Below are positions 21,547-30,179 of a stretch of 64,000 nt of DNA, piece by piece. The DNA comes from Streptomyces sp. NBC_01750 (GTDB taxonomy: Bacteria > Actinomycetota > Actinomycetes > Streptomycetales > Streptomycetaceae), in NCBI RefSeq assembly GCF_035918095.1, contig NZ_CP109137.1:5396001-5460000 (forward strand), in the 5' to 3' direction. The notes beneath the pieces are model-generated. The model saw only the letters and a program-made list of their open reading frames with translations, was not told where the DNA came from and made no database searches. The position numbers and the translations under genes are program-made. Position 1 is the first letter of the stretch. Each line of letters opens with the position of its first letter.

Positions 21547-23145
21547 GTGGAACACAGTCAGAGCACGGGCGAGGGTCTCTTGCTCGCCGGGCGTTACCGG
21601 CTGAGCGAGACGATCGGCAGCGGCGGCATGGGCAAGGTCTGGCGCGCACATGACGAGGTGCTGCACCGGGTTGTCGCGGTCAAGGAGTTGACGGCCGGTC
21701 GCTACGCCTCCGAGGCCGACCGGATTGTCCTGCATGCCCGCACCCAGAAAGAGGCCCGGGCCGCCGCCCGGATCAGCCACCCCGGAGTCGTCACCGTCCA
21801 TGACGTGCTCGAGCACGACTCGCGGCCCTGGATCGTCATGCAGTACGTCGACGGGCCTTCGCTGGCCGACGCCGCCAAGGAGTCCGGACGGATCCACGCG
21901 CTCGAGGCCGCCCGCGTCGGGCTGCACGTACTGCGCGCGCTGGGCGCCGCGCACGCCGCCGGTGTGCTCCACCGGGACGTCAAGCCCGCCAACGTACTGC
22001 TCAGCCGCGATGGCCGGGTCCTGATCACCGACTTCGGGATCGCCTCGATCGAGGGTGACTCGACGATTACCCGCACCGGGGAAATCGTCGGATCCATCGA
22101 CTACTTGGCTCCCGAGCGGGTGCGCGGCGCCGATCCGGGGCCCGCTTCCGACCTCTGGTCACTGGGCGCGACGCTCTACGCGGCGGTGGAGGGCGAATCG
22201 CCGTTCCGCCGCTCCTCGCCGCTCGCCACCATGCAGGCGGTGGTGGCAGAGGAACCGCGCCGCCCCGAGTCGGCAGGCCTGCTCACGCCCGTGATCATGG
22301 AGCTGTTGCGCAAGGACCCCGCCACCCGTCCTTCGGCCGCCGAGGCCGAACGGATGCTGCTGCAGGCGATGGACGGGCGGGCGCCGGCCGCGAAGCAGCC
22401 GCAGGTGCCCGCTCAGCGGGCGACCCAGCGGCACGTACGGCCCGAGACCGCCAGGATGGCCGCGCCGACGCGGCGCGCCTCTGCCCCGGTCCCCGCCGAC
22501 ACCGACATCAACAGCACCGCTTCCGCGTCGGCGCCACGGCGCGGCGGCCGGCTGCGCATGGCGGCGATCGTCGTCGTGCTCGCCGCCGTCGTCGGCGGCG
22601 GTGCGGGACTGGCCGCCATGAAGTACGGGGCCGTCAAGGACAGCTCGAAGCGTACGGGCACCCAGTCGACCCCGGACGCCTCAGCGCCCGCGTCCGCACC
22701 GTCCGGCTGGGACCGTGTCGAGGACCCGGAGGGCTTCAGCCTGCTGGTACCGGAGGGCTGGACACGCCAGACGGACGGCGATCAGATCGACTACACGCCT
22801 GACAACGGCCGTCATCGCATCCGGATCAGCAGTGACACTTCGCCGGACTTCGAGAATCCGTATATGCATATGCTGGACATCGAGAAGACCCTCAAGCGCC
22901 TGCCCAAGTACCAGAAATTGAAGCTGCGCCCCAACACCTTCCGTGACCAGACGAACTCCGCGCTCTGGGAGTTCACCTGGACCGAGAAGAAGGACTTTCC
23001 GGGCAAGCGGCGGGCCATCGACCAGATGTACTACGAGGACGACGGCACGGAGTACGCGCTCTACATGTCGGGCCCGGCCGAGGACTGGGCGACGACTCGC
23101 GAACAGTTCGACACCATGCTCCGCGGCTGGCGGCCTCCGGCATGA
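21547..23145 (+). CDS. Membrane Ser/Thr protein kinase 3 of the cluster
   Basis: A 532-aa kinase with the domain beginning within ten residues of the start: GRYRLSETIGSGGMGKVW, VAVKEL, LHRDVKPANV, TDFGIAS and GSIDYLAPERVRG. A linker, a membrane segment (AAIVVVLAAVVGGGAGLAA) and an extracellular domain (GWDRVEDPEGFSLLVPEGW) complete it. I chose GTG 21547, behind a GGGGCGGGGGA stretch; GTG 21520 would add nine residues. The 154-bp gap from gene 2 suggests it may have its own promoter. Confidence 0.92.
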   Translation: MEHSQSTGEGLLLAGRYRLSETIGSGGMGKVWRAHDEVLHRVVAVKELTAGRYASEADRIVLHARTQKEARAAARISHPGVVTVHDVLEHDSRPWIVMQYVDGPSLADAAKESGRIHALEAARVGLHVLRALGAAHAAGVLHRDVKPANVLLSRDGRVLITDFGIASIEGDSTITRTGEIVGSIDYLAPERVRGADPGPASDLWSLGATLYAAVEGESPFRRSSPLATMQAVVAEEPRRPESAGLLTPVIMELLRKDPATRPSAAEAERMLLQAMDGRAPAAKQPQVPAQRATQRHVRPETARMAAPTRRASAPVPADTDINSTASASAPRRGGRLRMAAIVVVLAAVVGGGAGLAAMKYGAVKDSSKRTGTQSTPDASAPASAPSGWDRVEDPEGFSLLVPEGWTRQTDGDQIDYTPDNGRHRIRISSDTSPDFENPYMHMLDIEKTLKRLPKYQKLKLRPNTFRDQTNSALWEFTWTEKKDFPGKRRAIDQMYYEDDGTEYALYMSGPAEDWATTREQFDTMLRGWRPPA

Positions 23146-23174
23146 TGGACGCAGGCTGATCGAGAGGGAGTTGC

Positions 23175-24800
23175 GTGTCCGAGGAATCGCGGCTGATCGC
23201 GGGCCGCTACCGGCTCCTGGACCGGCTTGGGCGCGGGGGCATGGGCACCGTGTGGCGTGCGGACGACGAGCTGCTGGGCCGTCGTGTCGCCGTCAAGGAG
23301 CTCCATCCGGACGACGGGAACTCCGGTCGTCCGGCGTCTCCGTACACGTCGGCGGCCGCACCCCTGCGCGAGGCCCGCGCTGTCGCCCGGGTCAAGCACC
23401 CGCATGTCATCGTCGTCCATGACGTGGTGGTGGACGACGGACTCGCGTACATCGTGATGGAATTGGTCGACGGCGGCTCGCTCGCCGAACGGATCTCGCG
23501 CCGGGGTCCCCTCGATGCGGCGGAGGCGGCGCGGATGGGGCTCGCGCTGCTCGGCGCGCTGCGTGCCGCGCACGGGCTCGGGGTGCTGCACCGGGATCTC
23601 AAGCCCGCCAACGTGCTGCTGGAGGAGTCCACCGGGCGGGTCGTCCTCACCGACTTCGGTATCGCGCAGTTCGCCGGGTCCACGACGATCACCGAGTCGG
23701 GGTCGTTCGTCGGATCGCCGGAGTACACCGCACCGGAGCGGATGTCGGGCGACACGGCCGGCCCCGAGTCCGATCTGTGGTCGCTCGGTGTGCTGCTGTG
23801 CGCGGCCCTCAGCGGTGAATCGCCGTTCCGTCGTGATTCGTTGGGTGGCATCCTGCACGCCGTCGTCGAGGACGAGATCCGCCCGCCCGCGCAGGCAGCC
23901 CCGCTGCTGCCCGTCGTCCTGGGGCTTCTCGAGCGGGACCCGGAGCGCCGGCTCCGTGCGACGGAGGCGGAGGAGCTGCTGCGCACGTACATCACGACGG
24001 GCTCGCTGCCGGTCGTCGCGGCGCAGTACACACCCACGCGCCGTGACGTGCCGCCCCCGTCCGCGCCCCGGCAGCCGGTCACCGCGCCGGCGTCCCCGTC
24101 CGCGCCCCGCCGCCGCGCGCCGCTCCTGCTCGCCGCCGTCCTGGTCGCCGCGCTGGCCGGAGCGGGAGGAGCGGCCGCGGTGCTGCTGCAGGACGACGGG
24201 CAGGGCGGCGGAGCACAGGCGGCGGGAACGCCGGGCCGTACGGTCGCGAGCAGTGCGCCTCCGGTACGTACCGCACAGTCACCCGCCCCTGCCGCGAAGC
24301 CGGATCCCACGGTGACCGTCACCACCTCCGCTCCCCCTCCCGCCAACAGGCCGGTGGCGCCGAAGGGTTACGTCACGGTGGCCGACCCGGACGGGTTCGC
24401 GCTCGCCGTCCCCGAGGGCTTCGTCCGCTCCGAGGACGACAAACGGGTCTACTTCATGGCGCCGGACAAGGGCATCAGAATCGGCGTCCGGCTGCAGAAC
24501 CCCGCTTCCGACGGGCCGCTCGGCTCGATGCAACGCTCGGACGCCGACGGGCCGAACACCAATCCCGGCTACCGCGACGGCAAGGTCACCCCGACCACGC
24601 ACAACGGACTGCCCGCGGCGCTCTGGGAGTTCAGCTGGAACGGCTTCTCCCAGGCGGAGGGGCCCCGGCACACATTCGACATCTGCTGGGACGAGAACGG
24701 CAGGATGTACGACGTCTGGGTCTCGGCGCCGGTCGGCCGGCTCGACGAGGCGCGACGGCACTTCGACACCGCGCTCGACTCCTTCACGCCGCACAGATGA
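23175..24800 (+). CDS. Membrane Ser/Thr protein kinase 4 of the cluster
   Basis: A 541-aa kinase starting at GTG behind GAGAGGGAG, only 29 bp after gene 3, so the two are probably co-transcribed. The kinase core is intact: LGRGGMGTVWRADDE, VAVKELHPDD, LHRDLKPANVLLE, TDFGIAQ and GSPEYTAPERMSG. A Pro/Ala linker with a membrane helix (APLLLAAVLVAALAGAGGAAA) leads to an extracellular domain beginning YVTVADPDGFALAVPEGF. The extracellular part aligns by eye with those of genes 1-3, hinting at duplication from one ancestor. Confidence 0.92.
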   Translation: MSEESRLIAGRYRLLDRLGRGGMGTVWRADDELLGRRVAVKELHPDDGNSGRPASPYTSAAAPLREARAVARVKHPHVIVVHDVVVDDGLAYIVMELVDGGSLAERISRRGPLDAAEAARMGLALLGALRAAHGLGVLHRDLKPANVLLEESTGRVVLTDFGIAQFAGSTTITESGSFVGSPEYTAPERMSGDTAGPESDLWSLGVLLCAALSGESPFRRDSLGGILHAVVEDEIRPPAQAAPLLPVVLGLLERDPERRLRATEAEELLRTYITTGSLPVVAAQYTPTRRDVPPPSAPRQPVTAPASPSAPRRRAPLLLAAVLVAALAGAGGAAAVLLQDDGQGGGAQAAGTPGRTVASSAPPVRTAQSPAPAAKPDPTVTVTTSAPPPANRPVAPKGYVTVADPDGFALAVPEGFVRSEDDKRVYFMAPDKGIRIGVRLQNPASDGPLGSMQRSDADGPNTNPGYRDGKVTPTTHNGLPAALWEFSWNGFSQAEGPRHTFDICWDENGRMYDVWVSAPVGRLDEARRHFDTALDSFTPHR

Positions 24801-24879
24801 CGCGCGGACACGGTTACGTGTCTGCATCCGCTCCGCTGGGCCGGTGGTATCCACATTCACTTATGGTCAGGATGTGTTC

Positions 24880-26595
24880 ATGACCAACGATGGGGGACGG
24901 GTGAACGAGCCCACCAGCTATGGACTCCGGCCGCCGAACGCCGCGCAGGTGCCATCGCAGAGCAGCGCGTACCAGCCCACGCAGGCGTCCGAGCTGCCCG
25001 GTTCCGGCTCTGGAGATGCCTCCGGCGCGGGTTCCGGTTCAGGCGCCGGCGTCGGTTCGGGCGCCGGGACCGATCCCGAGGTGAGCCGGCTGATCGGCGG
25101 TCGCTACCGACTCGTCTCGCGCCTTGGACACGGCGGAATGGGCACGGTCTGGCGGGCCCGCGACGAGGTTGTGGACCGCGACGTCGCGGTCAAGGAGCCA
25201 CGCCTGCCGGACCACTTGAACGAGCGCGAGCGGGACAAGGTCTATCTGCGGATGCAGCGTGAGGCGCGCGCCGCGGCCCGGATCGACCACCCTTCCGTCG
25301 TCACCATGCACGACGTGGTGATCGAGGACGCCAAACCGTGGATCGTCATGGAGCTGGTGCACGGCCAGTCGCTCGCCGACCGGCTGCAGGACGGGACGCT
25401 CGACGTTCGTGAGGCGGCCAGGATCGGTCTCGCCGTACTCGGCGCGCTCTCCGCGGCCCACGAGGCCGGCGTGCTGCATCGCGATGTCAAACCGGACAAC
25501 GTCCTGCTGGGGCGCGGCGACCGGGTTGTACTGACCGACTTCGGCATCGCGCAGGTCGAGGGCGAGCAGGGGCTGACGGAGACCGGGGCCTTCGTCGGGT
25601 CGCCGGAGTTCATCGCGCCGGAGCGGGTGCTGGGTCAGCACCCGGGTCCCGAGTCGGATCTGTGGTCGCTGGGTGTGGTGCTGTACGCGGCGGTCGAGGG
25701 CATGTCCCCGTACCGCCGCTCCAACAGCCCCGCGACGCTGCAGGCGGTGCTCTCCGCCGAGCCGCAGACGCCCGCTCGCGGTTCCGGGGCCTTCGGCACG
25801 CTGGTGATGCGACTGCTGCGCAAGGACCCGGCGATGCGGCCGGACGCCGCGGAGATCCGGCAGACGCTGGAGTCGGTGGTGCGGCCGCCGCAGGTCCCGC
25901 TCGATGCGACGAGGCTTCTGGCGCGCGCCCCCGGCCAGGGCGCCGACAGCCCGGCCCGGCGTGGGAGCCGGTGGGTGCCGCCGGTGCTGCAGGGCAACCG
26001 GCCGGCGCAGTTCGGTCTCGGCGGCGGGGTGCTCGCGGTGGCTGTCGCCCTGGTCCTGATCTTCGCCGATCCCTTCGGCGGCGACAGGATCCCGGAGGGC
26101 TGGGAGGTCCGCCCGGACCGTGAGGTCGTCTCGGCGAACATCGCCGTTCCGGCGGAGTACGAGCGGGTCGAGGGCGACGGCGGCAACAGCGTCACGTACT
26201 GGGATCCGAGCGGTGTCTTCCAGGTCTACATGGAGCGCATCGAGACCAAGACCGTAGAGGGCGAGGTCAAGCCGGAGGCCGACGTCTGGCGGCAGTACTA
26301 CGAGAAGGGCGGCAAGGACGGCACCGAGATCAAGGACCAGGAGGTGAGGTCCTCGTCCACGACGCAGCAGGGTAGGAAGGCGTTCGACACGCTTGTCGAC
26401 TATGTGCAGTTCAGCGACTCGAACGACGACCCGATCCGCTACCGCTGGCATGAACGCGTCGTCGGCACGGGCAAGGGCGCGGACGAGGTCTACTGGCGGC
26501 TGCGGGTGGCCGGGCCCGCGGAGGGCTGGGCGGCGAGGGAGGGCACCAAGCTCTTCGACGGGGTCGTCAAGCATCTGAAGATCCAGGATCTGTGA
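24880..26595 (+). CDS. Membrane Ser/Thr protein kinase 5 of the cluster
   Basis: A 571-aa kinase from ATG 24880 (AGGA 7 bp upstream). GTG 24901 with GGGGGA is an equally good start. A ~60-residue low-complexity head (GSGSGAGVGSGAG) precedes the kinase core: LGHGGMGTVWRARDE, VAVKEPR, LHRDVKPDNVLL, TDFGIAQ and GSPEFIAPERVLG. A single membrane segment (FGLGGGVLAVAVALVLIF) and an extracellular part with VPAEYERVEGDGGNSVTYWDP follow. It overlaps gene 6 by 4 bp. Confidence 0.92.
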   Translation: MTNDGGRVNEPTSYGLRPPNAAQVPSQSSAYQPTQASELPGSGSGDASGAGSGSGAGVGSGAGTDPEVSRLIGGRYRLVSRLGHGGMGTVWRARDEVVDRDVAVKEPRLPDHLNERERDKVYLRMQREARAAARIDHPSVVTMHDVVIEDAKPWIVMELVHGQSLADRLQDGTLDVREAARIGLAVLGALSAAHEAGVLHRDVKPDNVLLGRGDRVVLTDFGIAQVEGEQGLTETGAFVGSPEFIAPERVLGQHPGPESDLWSLGVVLYAAVEGMSPYRRSNSPATLQAVLSAEPQTPARGSGAFGTLVMRLLRKDPAMRPDAAEIRQTLESVVRPPQVPLDATRLLARAPGQGADSPARRGSRWVPPVLQGNRPAQFGLGGGVLAVAVALVLIFADPFGGDRIPEGWEVRPDREVVSANIAVPAEYERVEGDGGNSVTYWDPSGVFQVYMERIETKTVEGEVKPEADVWRQYYEKGGKDGTEIKDQEVRSSSTTQQGRKAFDTLVDYVQFSDSNDDPIRYRWHERVVGTGKGADEVYWRLRVAGPAEGWAAREGTKLFDGVVKHLKIQDL

Positions 26596-28430
26596 GCCCG
26601 GCGGGGCAGCCGGAGCCGGCAGGCGGGGGCGACGGCAACGGGAGTGACAGCGGCAGCGGTGAGGGCCGGCTGATCGGCGGCCGATACCGGCTGACCGTAC
26701 GTGTCGGGTCCGGCGGCATGGGCACGGTCTGGCAGGCGCGCGACGAACTCGTCGGCCGTGACTGCGCGGTGAAGGAGCCACGGCTGCCCGGCGACCCCCG
26801 CGAGCCGTCCCAGCAGCGGCTCTACGAACGGCTGCGGCGGGAGGCCAGGGCCGCGGCCCAGGTCGAGCACCCGGCGGCCGTGGCCGTCCACGATGTGGTG
26901 ATGGACGGTGGACTCCCGTGGATCGTCATGGAGTTGATCCGCGGCGAATCCCTGAACGAGCGACTCAAGCGCGGTTCGCTGCCTCCGGCCGAGGCGGCAC
27001 GGATCGGGCTGGCCGTGGCGGGCGCGCTGGGCGCGGCGCACATGAAGGGGATCGTCCACCGGGATGTGAAGCCCGCGAATGTGCTGCTCGGTCCGCACGG
27101 CCGGGTGGTGCTCACCGACTTCGGTATCGCGCGGATCCAGGGCGAGGAGCCGCTGACGGTGAGCGGTGAGTTCGTCGGCTCGCTCGAGTTCATCGCGCCG
27201 GAGCGGATGTCGGGCGTCACGGCCGGCCCGGAGGCGGACCTGTGGTCGCTGGGTGTGCTGCTGTACGCGGCGGTGGAGGGCTGGTCGCCGTTCCGCCGTA
27301 CGACTCTGGAGTCGACGCTCGCAGCGATCCTCCAGGCAGATGCCCCGAAGCCGGTCCGGGCGGGCCCACTGGCGGAGTTGATCGTCCGCCTGCTCTCGAA
27401 GGCCCCGGAACACCGGCCGCCCGTCGACGAGGTGGAGAGGGAACTGGCGGCGGTCGCGGCTGGCAGCGCGTCGACGCTGCGGCCGGCAGCCACGGCTGCC
27501 GCGCCTGAGACCGAGAGCAGTCCGGAGGCGGAGTGGCCGGGATCCGAGGTGGACCGGCCCGTGGCCGGGTCGACCGGGGCCGGCCGGCTGCCCGGGACGC
27601 GGACGGCGCAGCAGGCGGATACGGACGACTCGGGTCGGGTCGACACCGACGCCGAGGCCGACGCCGAATCCGGGACCTTACGGCTCGGGGGCCGCGCACC
27701 CGCCCCGCCCGCCGCACAAGGCCCCTCGACGCCACCGAGGCTCCCGGCCCGCGCCCGTATCGGGCTCGCCGCAACAGCCGGAGCCGTCGCCGTCGGTATC
27801 GGGGTCTGGGCGTACGCAGCCGCCCCGCCGGACACCGGCACCGGCAGCGGCAGCGGCAAGCGTGCCGGCACATCCACCCGTACCGCACCGCCGCCCATGG
27901 AGACCCCGGAGGCCTGGCAGACCTGGCGGCCCCACCTCGAGTCCCGGCTCGACGCGGAGATCTCCGTCCCTTCCACGTACAGACGTGAACCCGTCACCTC
28001 GGGGGCCGGACTCGCGAAGGACAAGGAGATCACCTACGAGGAGCGCGGCAACCCCGTCCGGGTCGAGCTCAAGCGCGCCGACAAGACGACGGGCACGGCC
28101 GTCCGGTGGGCGCGGAACGAGTTGAAGTGGCTGAAGGGCGGCGGCCCGCGCGCGGGCCAGTTCACGGCGTCGGAGGCGAAGGGCACCGTCGTGCCGGCCA
28201 ACCACCACGGCGTCGACGCGGCCCTGCTCGACGTGACGTACTTCGCGCAGGAGGGCGACACCGCGCGCCCCGTCCACCGTCTGGCGTTCTACGTCGTCAC
28301 CGAGGCCGGCGAGCACTACACGGTGCTCGTCGAGATGCCCGGCGGCGGCAAGGAAGAGGCCGCTGGACAGGATCTGTTCCGGGGCGTACGGAAGCGGCTG
28401 AAGCTCGGAAAAGCCGAGACAAGCCCCTGA
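26592..28430 (+). CDS. Membrane Ser/Thr protein kinase 6 of the cluster, with TTA codon
   Basis: A 612-aa kinase whose GTG overlaps the stop of gene 5 (GTGA), so the two are translationally coupled. The core is intact: VGSGGMGTVWQARDE, CAVKEPR, VHRDVKPANVLL, TDFGIAR and GSLEFIAPERMSG. A long Ala/Glu/Asp linker leads to a membrane helix (IGLAATAGAVAVGIGVWAYA) and an extracellular domain with ISVPSTYRREPVTSGAG. Codon 363 (27678) is TTA in the linker, so full-length receptor needs the bldA tRNA. Confidence 0.92.
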   Translation: MSPAGQPEPAGGGDGNGSDSGSGEGRLIGGRYRLTVRVGSGGMGTVWQARDELVGRDCAVKEPRLPGDPREPSQQRLYERLRREARAAAQVEHPAAVAVHDVVMDGGLPWIVMELIRGESLNERLKRGSLPPAEAARIGLAVAGALGAAHMKGIVHRDVKPANVLLGPHGRVVLTDFGIARIQGEEPLTVSGEFVGSLEFIAPERMSGVTAGPEADLWSLGVLLYAAVEGWSPFRRTTLESTLAAILQADAPKPVRAGPLAELIVRLLSKAPEHRPPVDEVERELAAVAAGSASTLRPAATAAAPETESSPEAEWPGSEVDRPVAGSTGAGRLPGTRTAQQADTDDSGRVDTDAEADAESGTLRLGGRAPAPPAAQGPSTPPRLPARARIGLAATAGAVAVGIGVWAYAAAPPDTGTGSGSGKRAGTSTRTAPPPMETPEAWQTWRPHLESRLDAEISVPSTYRREPVTSGAGLAKDKEITYEERGNPVRVELKRADKTTGTAVRWARNELKWLKGGGPRAGQFTASEAKGTVVPANHHGVDAALLDVTYFAQEGDTARPVHRLAFYVVTEAGEHYTVLVEMPGGGKEEAAGQDLFRGVRKRLKLGKAETSP

Positions 28431-28443
28431 TCAGGCCTTATCT

Positions 28444-28459
28444 GCCAGCGATCGCTGGC
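28444..28459. promoter_or_regulatory. Perfect 16-bp palindrome before the aldehyde dehydrogenase gene
   Basis: GCCAGCGATCGCTGGC lies 13 bp after kinase gene 6 and about 60 bp upstream of a CATACT -10-like box. It has the size of an operator for a dimeric repressor. No T-run follows, so a terminator role is less likely. Confidence 0.45.
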
Positions 28460-28519
28460 GTGATGGTGAGGGGCTGGTGAAAAGCCGTTACCGACGGGTA
28501 CCCAAAGTTCCGGATGCGG

Positions 28520-28525
28520 CATACT
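28520..28525 (+). promoter_or_regulatory. -10-like box of the succinic semialdehyde dehydrogenase gene
   Basis: CATACT ends 9 bp before ATG 28535, which would give a leaderless or near-leaderless mRNA. No ribosome site is seen before that ATG, which fits. Confidence 0.45.
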
Positions 28526-28534
28526 CTCGCCCCC

Positions 28535-30151
28535 ATGACGGACTCGCAGGCCACCGCCGCCGCCCCCGGCACCAACCCGACAGCCGCCGCGCCGGCCGGT
28601 GCGCGCACCGCAGCCGATGTGGTCACCCCCGAGGTGGTCGCCCAGCTCACTCGTGGTGTGGTCGGCTCCGGCCGTACCGCCAACCACACCCCGTTCACCG
28701 GGGAGAAGCTGGCCGACCTGCCCGAGTCCACCCCTCAGGACGTGACGGAGGCCTTCGAACGCGCCCGCGCCGCCCAGCCCGTCTGGGCCGCGACGCCGGC
28801 CCGTGCTCGCGCGGCCGTCCTGCTGCGCTTCCACGATCTCGTCCTGGAGCGCCAGGCCGAAGTCCTCGATCTCATCCAGCTGGAGACCGGCAAGGCCCGG
28901 CTGCACGCGCACGAAGAGGTCCAGGCCGTCGCCGTCGCCGCCCGCCACTACGGCCGCAAGGCGCCCGCCTACCTCAAGCCCAAGCGCCACACCGGTGTCG
29001 TTCCCGTCCTCACCAAGACCACCGAACTGCGTCAGCCGCGCGGCGTCATCGGCCAGATCGCGCCCTGGAACTACCCGTTGGAGCTCTCCGTCGGCGATGC
29101 GCTGCCCGCGTTCGTCTCCGGCAACGCCGTCGTGATGAAGCCCGACACCGAGACCGCGCTCACCGCGCTGTGGGCCCGCGATCTGCTCATCGAGGCGGGC
29201 CTGCCCGCCGGCGTCTTCCAGATCGTCCTCGGCGAAGGACCGGTCGTCGGCCCCGAGGTCGTCAAGCACGCCGACTATGTCTCGTTCACCGGATCCACCC
29301 GCACCGGCCGCGAGGTGGCCCAGGGAGCCGCGGCCCGGCTGGTCGGCGTCTCCCTCGAACTCGGCGGCAAGAACGCCATGCTGGTGCTGAAGGACGCGGA
29401 CATCGAGAAGGCCGCGGCCGGAGCGGTACGCGCCTGCTTCTCCTCCGCCGGCCAGCTGTGCATCTCCATCGAGCGGCTGTACGTTCACGAGTCGATCGCC
29501 GACGCGTTCGTGGAGCGCTTCGCCGCGCGCACGAAGGCGATGCGCCTCGGCAAGTCCCTCGCGTACGGCGCCGACATGGGCTCGCTCGTCGGCGAGCGCC
29601 AGCTGGAGACCGTCACCCGCCATGTCGAGGAGGCCGTCGCCAAGGGCGCGACGCTCGTCGCGGGCGGCGTCGCGCGCCCCGACATCGGCCCGCTGTTCTA
29701 CGAGCCGACCATCCTCGACGGCGTCGAGGCGCCGATGGCCGTATGCACCGAGGAGACCTTCGGCCCGGTCGTCTCCATCTATCGCTTCACGGACGAGGAC
29801 AAGGTCGTCGAGCAGGCCAACGCCACTCCGTACGGGCTGAACTCGAGCGTCTGGACCAAGGACGGCAAGCGCGGCCACGCGGTCGCGGCGAAGCTGCGCA
29901 CCGGCACGGTCAACATCAATGAGGGCTACGCCCCGGCGTACGGCAGCGTCCAGTCCCCGATGGGCGGAATGAAGGACTCCGGCCTCAGTCGGCGGCACGG
30001 CTCCGAGGGCATCCTCAAGTACACCGAGGCACAGACCGTCGCCCAGCAGCGACTGATGCCGCTGGGGCCGTCCTTCGGCATGGACGACGAGAAGTACGCC
30101 GCGTTCATGAGCGCCAGCCTGAAGGCGATGAAGGCCTTGCGCCTGCGCTAG
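28535..30151 (+). CDS. Succinic semialdehyde dehydrogenase
   Basis: A 538-aa NAD(P)-dependent aldehyde dehydrogenase of the actinobacterial succinate-semialdehyde type. It shows the catalytic Glu in SLELGGKNAML, the catalytic Cys in SSAGQLCISIERLYVH, NAD-binding GQIAPWNYPLELSVGDALP and the C-terminal NINEGYAPAYGSVQSPMGG. It feeds the GABA / 2-oxoglutarate bypass into succinate. An upstream in-frame ATG at 28514 would overlap the -10-like box, so I prefer 28535. The GMC oxidoreductase gene follows after 28 bp, suggesting an operon. Confidence 0.9.
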   Translation: MTDSQATAAAPGTNPTAAAPAGARTAADVVTPEVVAQLTRGVVGSGRTANHTPFTGEKLADLPESTPQDVTEAFERARAAQPVWAATPARARAAVLLRFHDLVLERQAEVLDLIQLETGKARLHAHEEVQAVAVAARHYGRKAPAYLKPKRHTGVVPVLTKTTELRQPRGVIGQIAPWNYPLELSVGDALPAFVSGNAVVMKPDTETALTALWARDLLIEAGLPAGVFQIVLGEGPVVGPEVVKHADYVSFTGSTRTGREVAQGAAARLVGVSLELGGKNAMLVLKDADIEKAAAGAVRACFSSAGQLCISIERLYVHESIADAFVERFAARTKAMRLGKSLAYGADMGSLVGERQLETVTRHVEEAVAKGATLVAGGVARPDIGPLFYEPTILDGVEAPMAVCTEETFGPVVSIYRFTDEDKVVEQANATPYGLNSSVWTKDGKRGHAVAAKLRTGTVNINEGYAPAYGSVQSPMGGMKDSGLSRRHGSEGILKYTEAQTVAQQRLMPLGPSFGMDDEKYAAFMSASLKAMKALRLR

Positions 30152-30179
30152 TTTCCGCTGTTTTCGTACGAGGAGAGCC

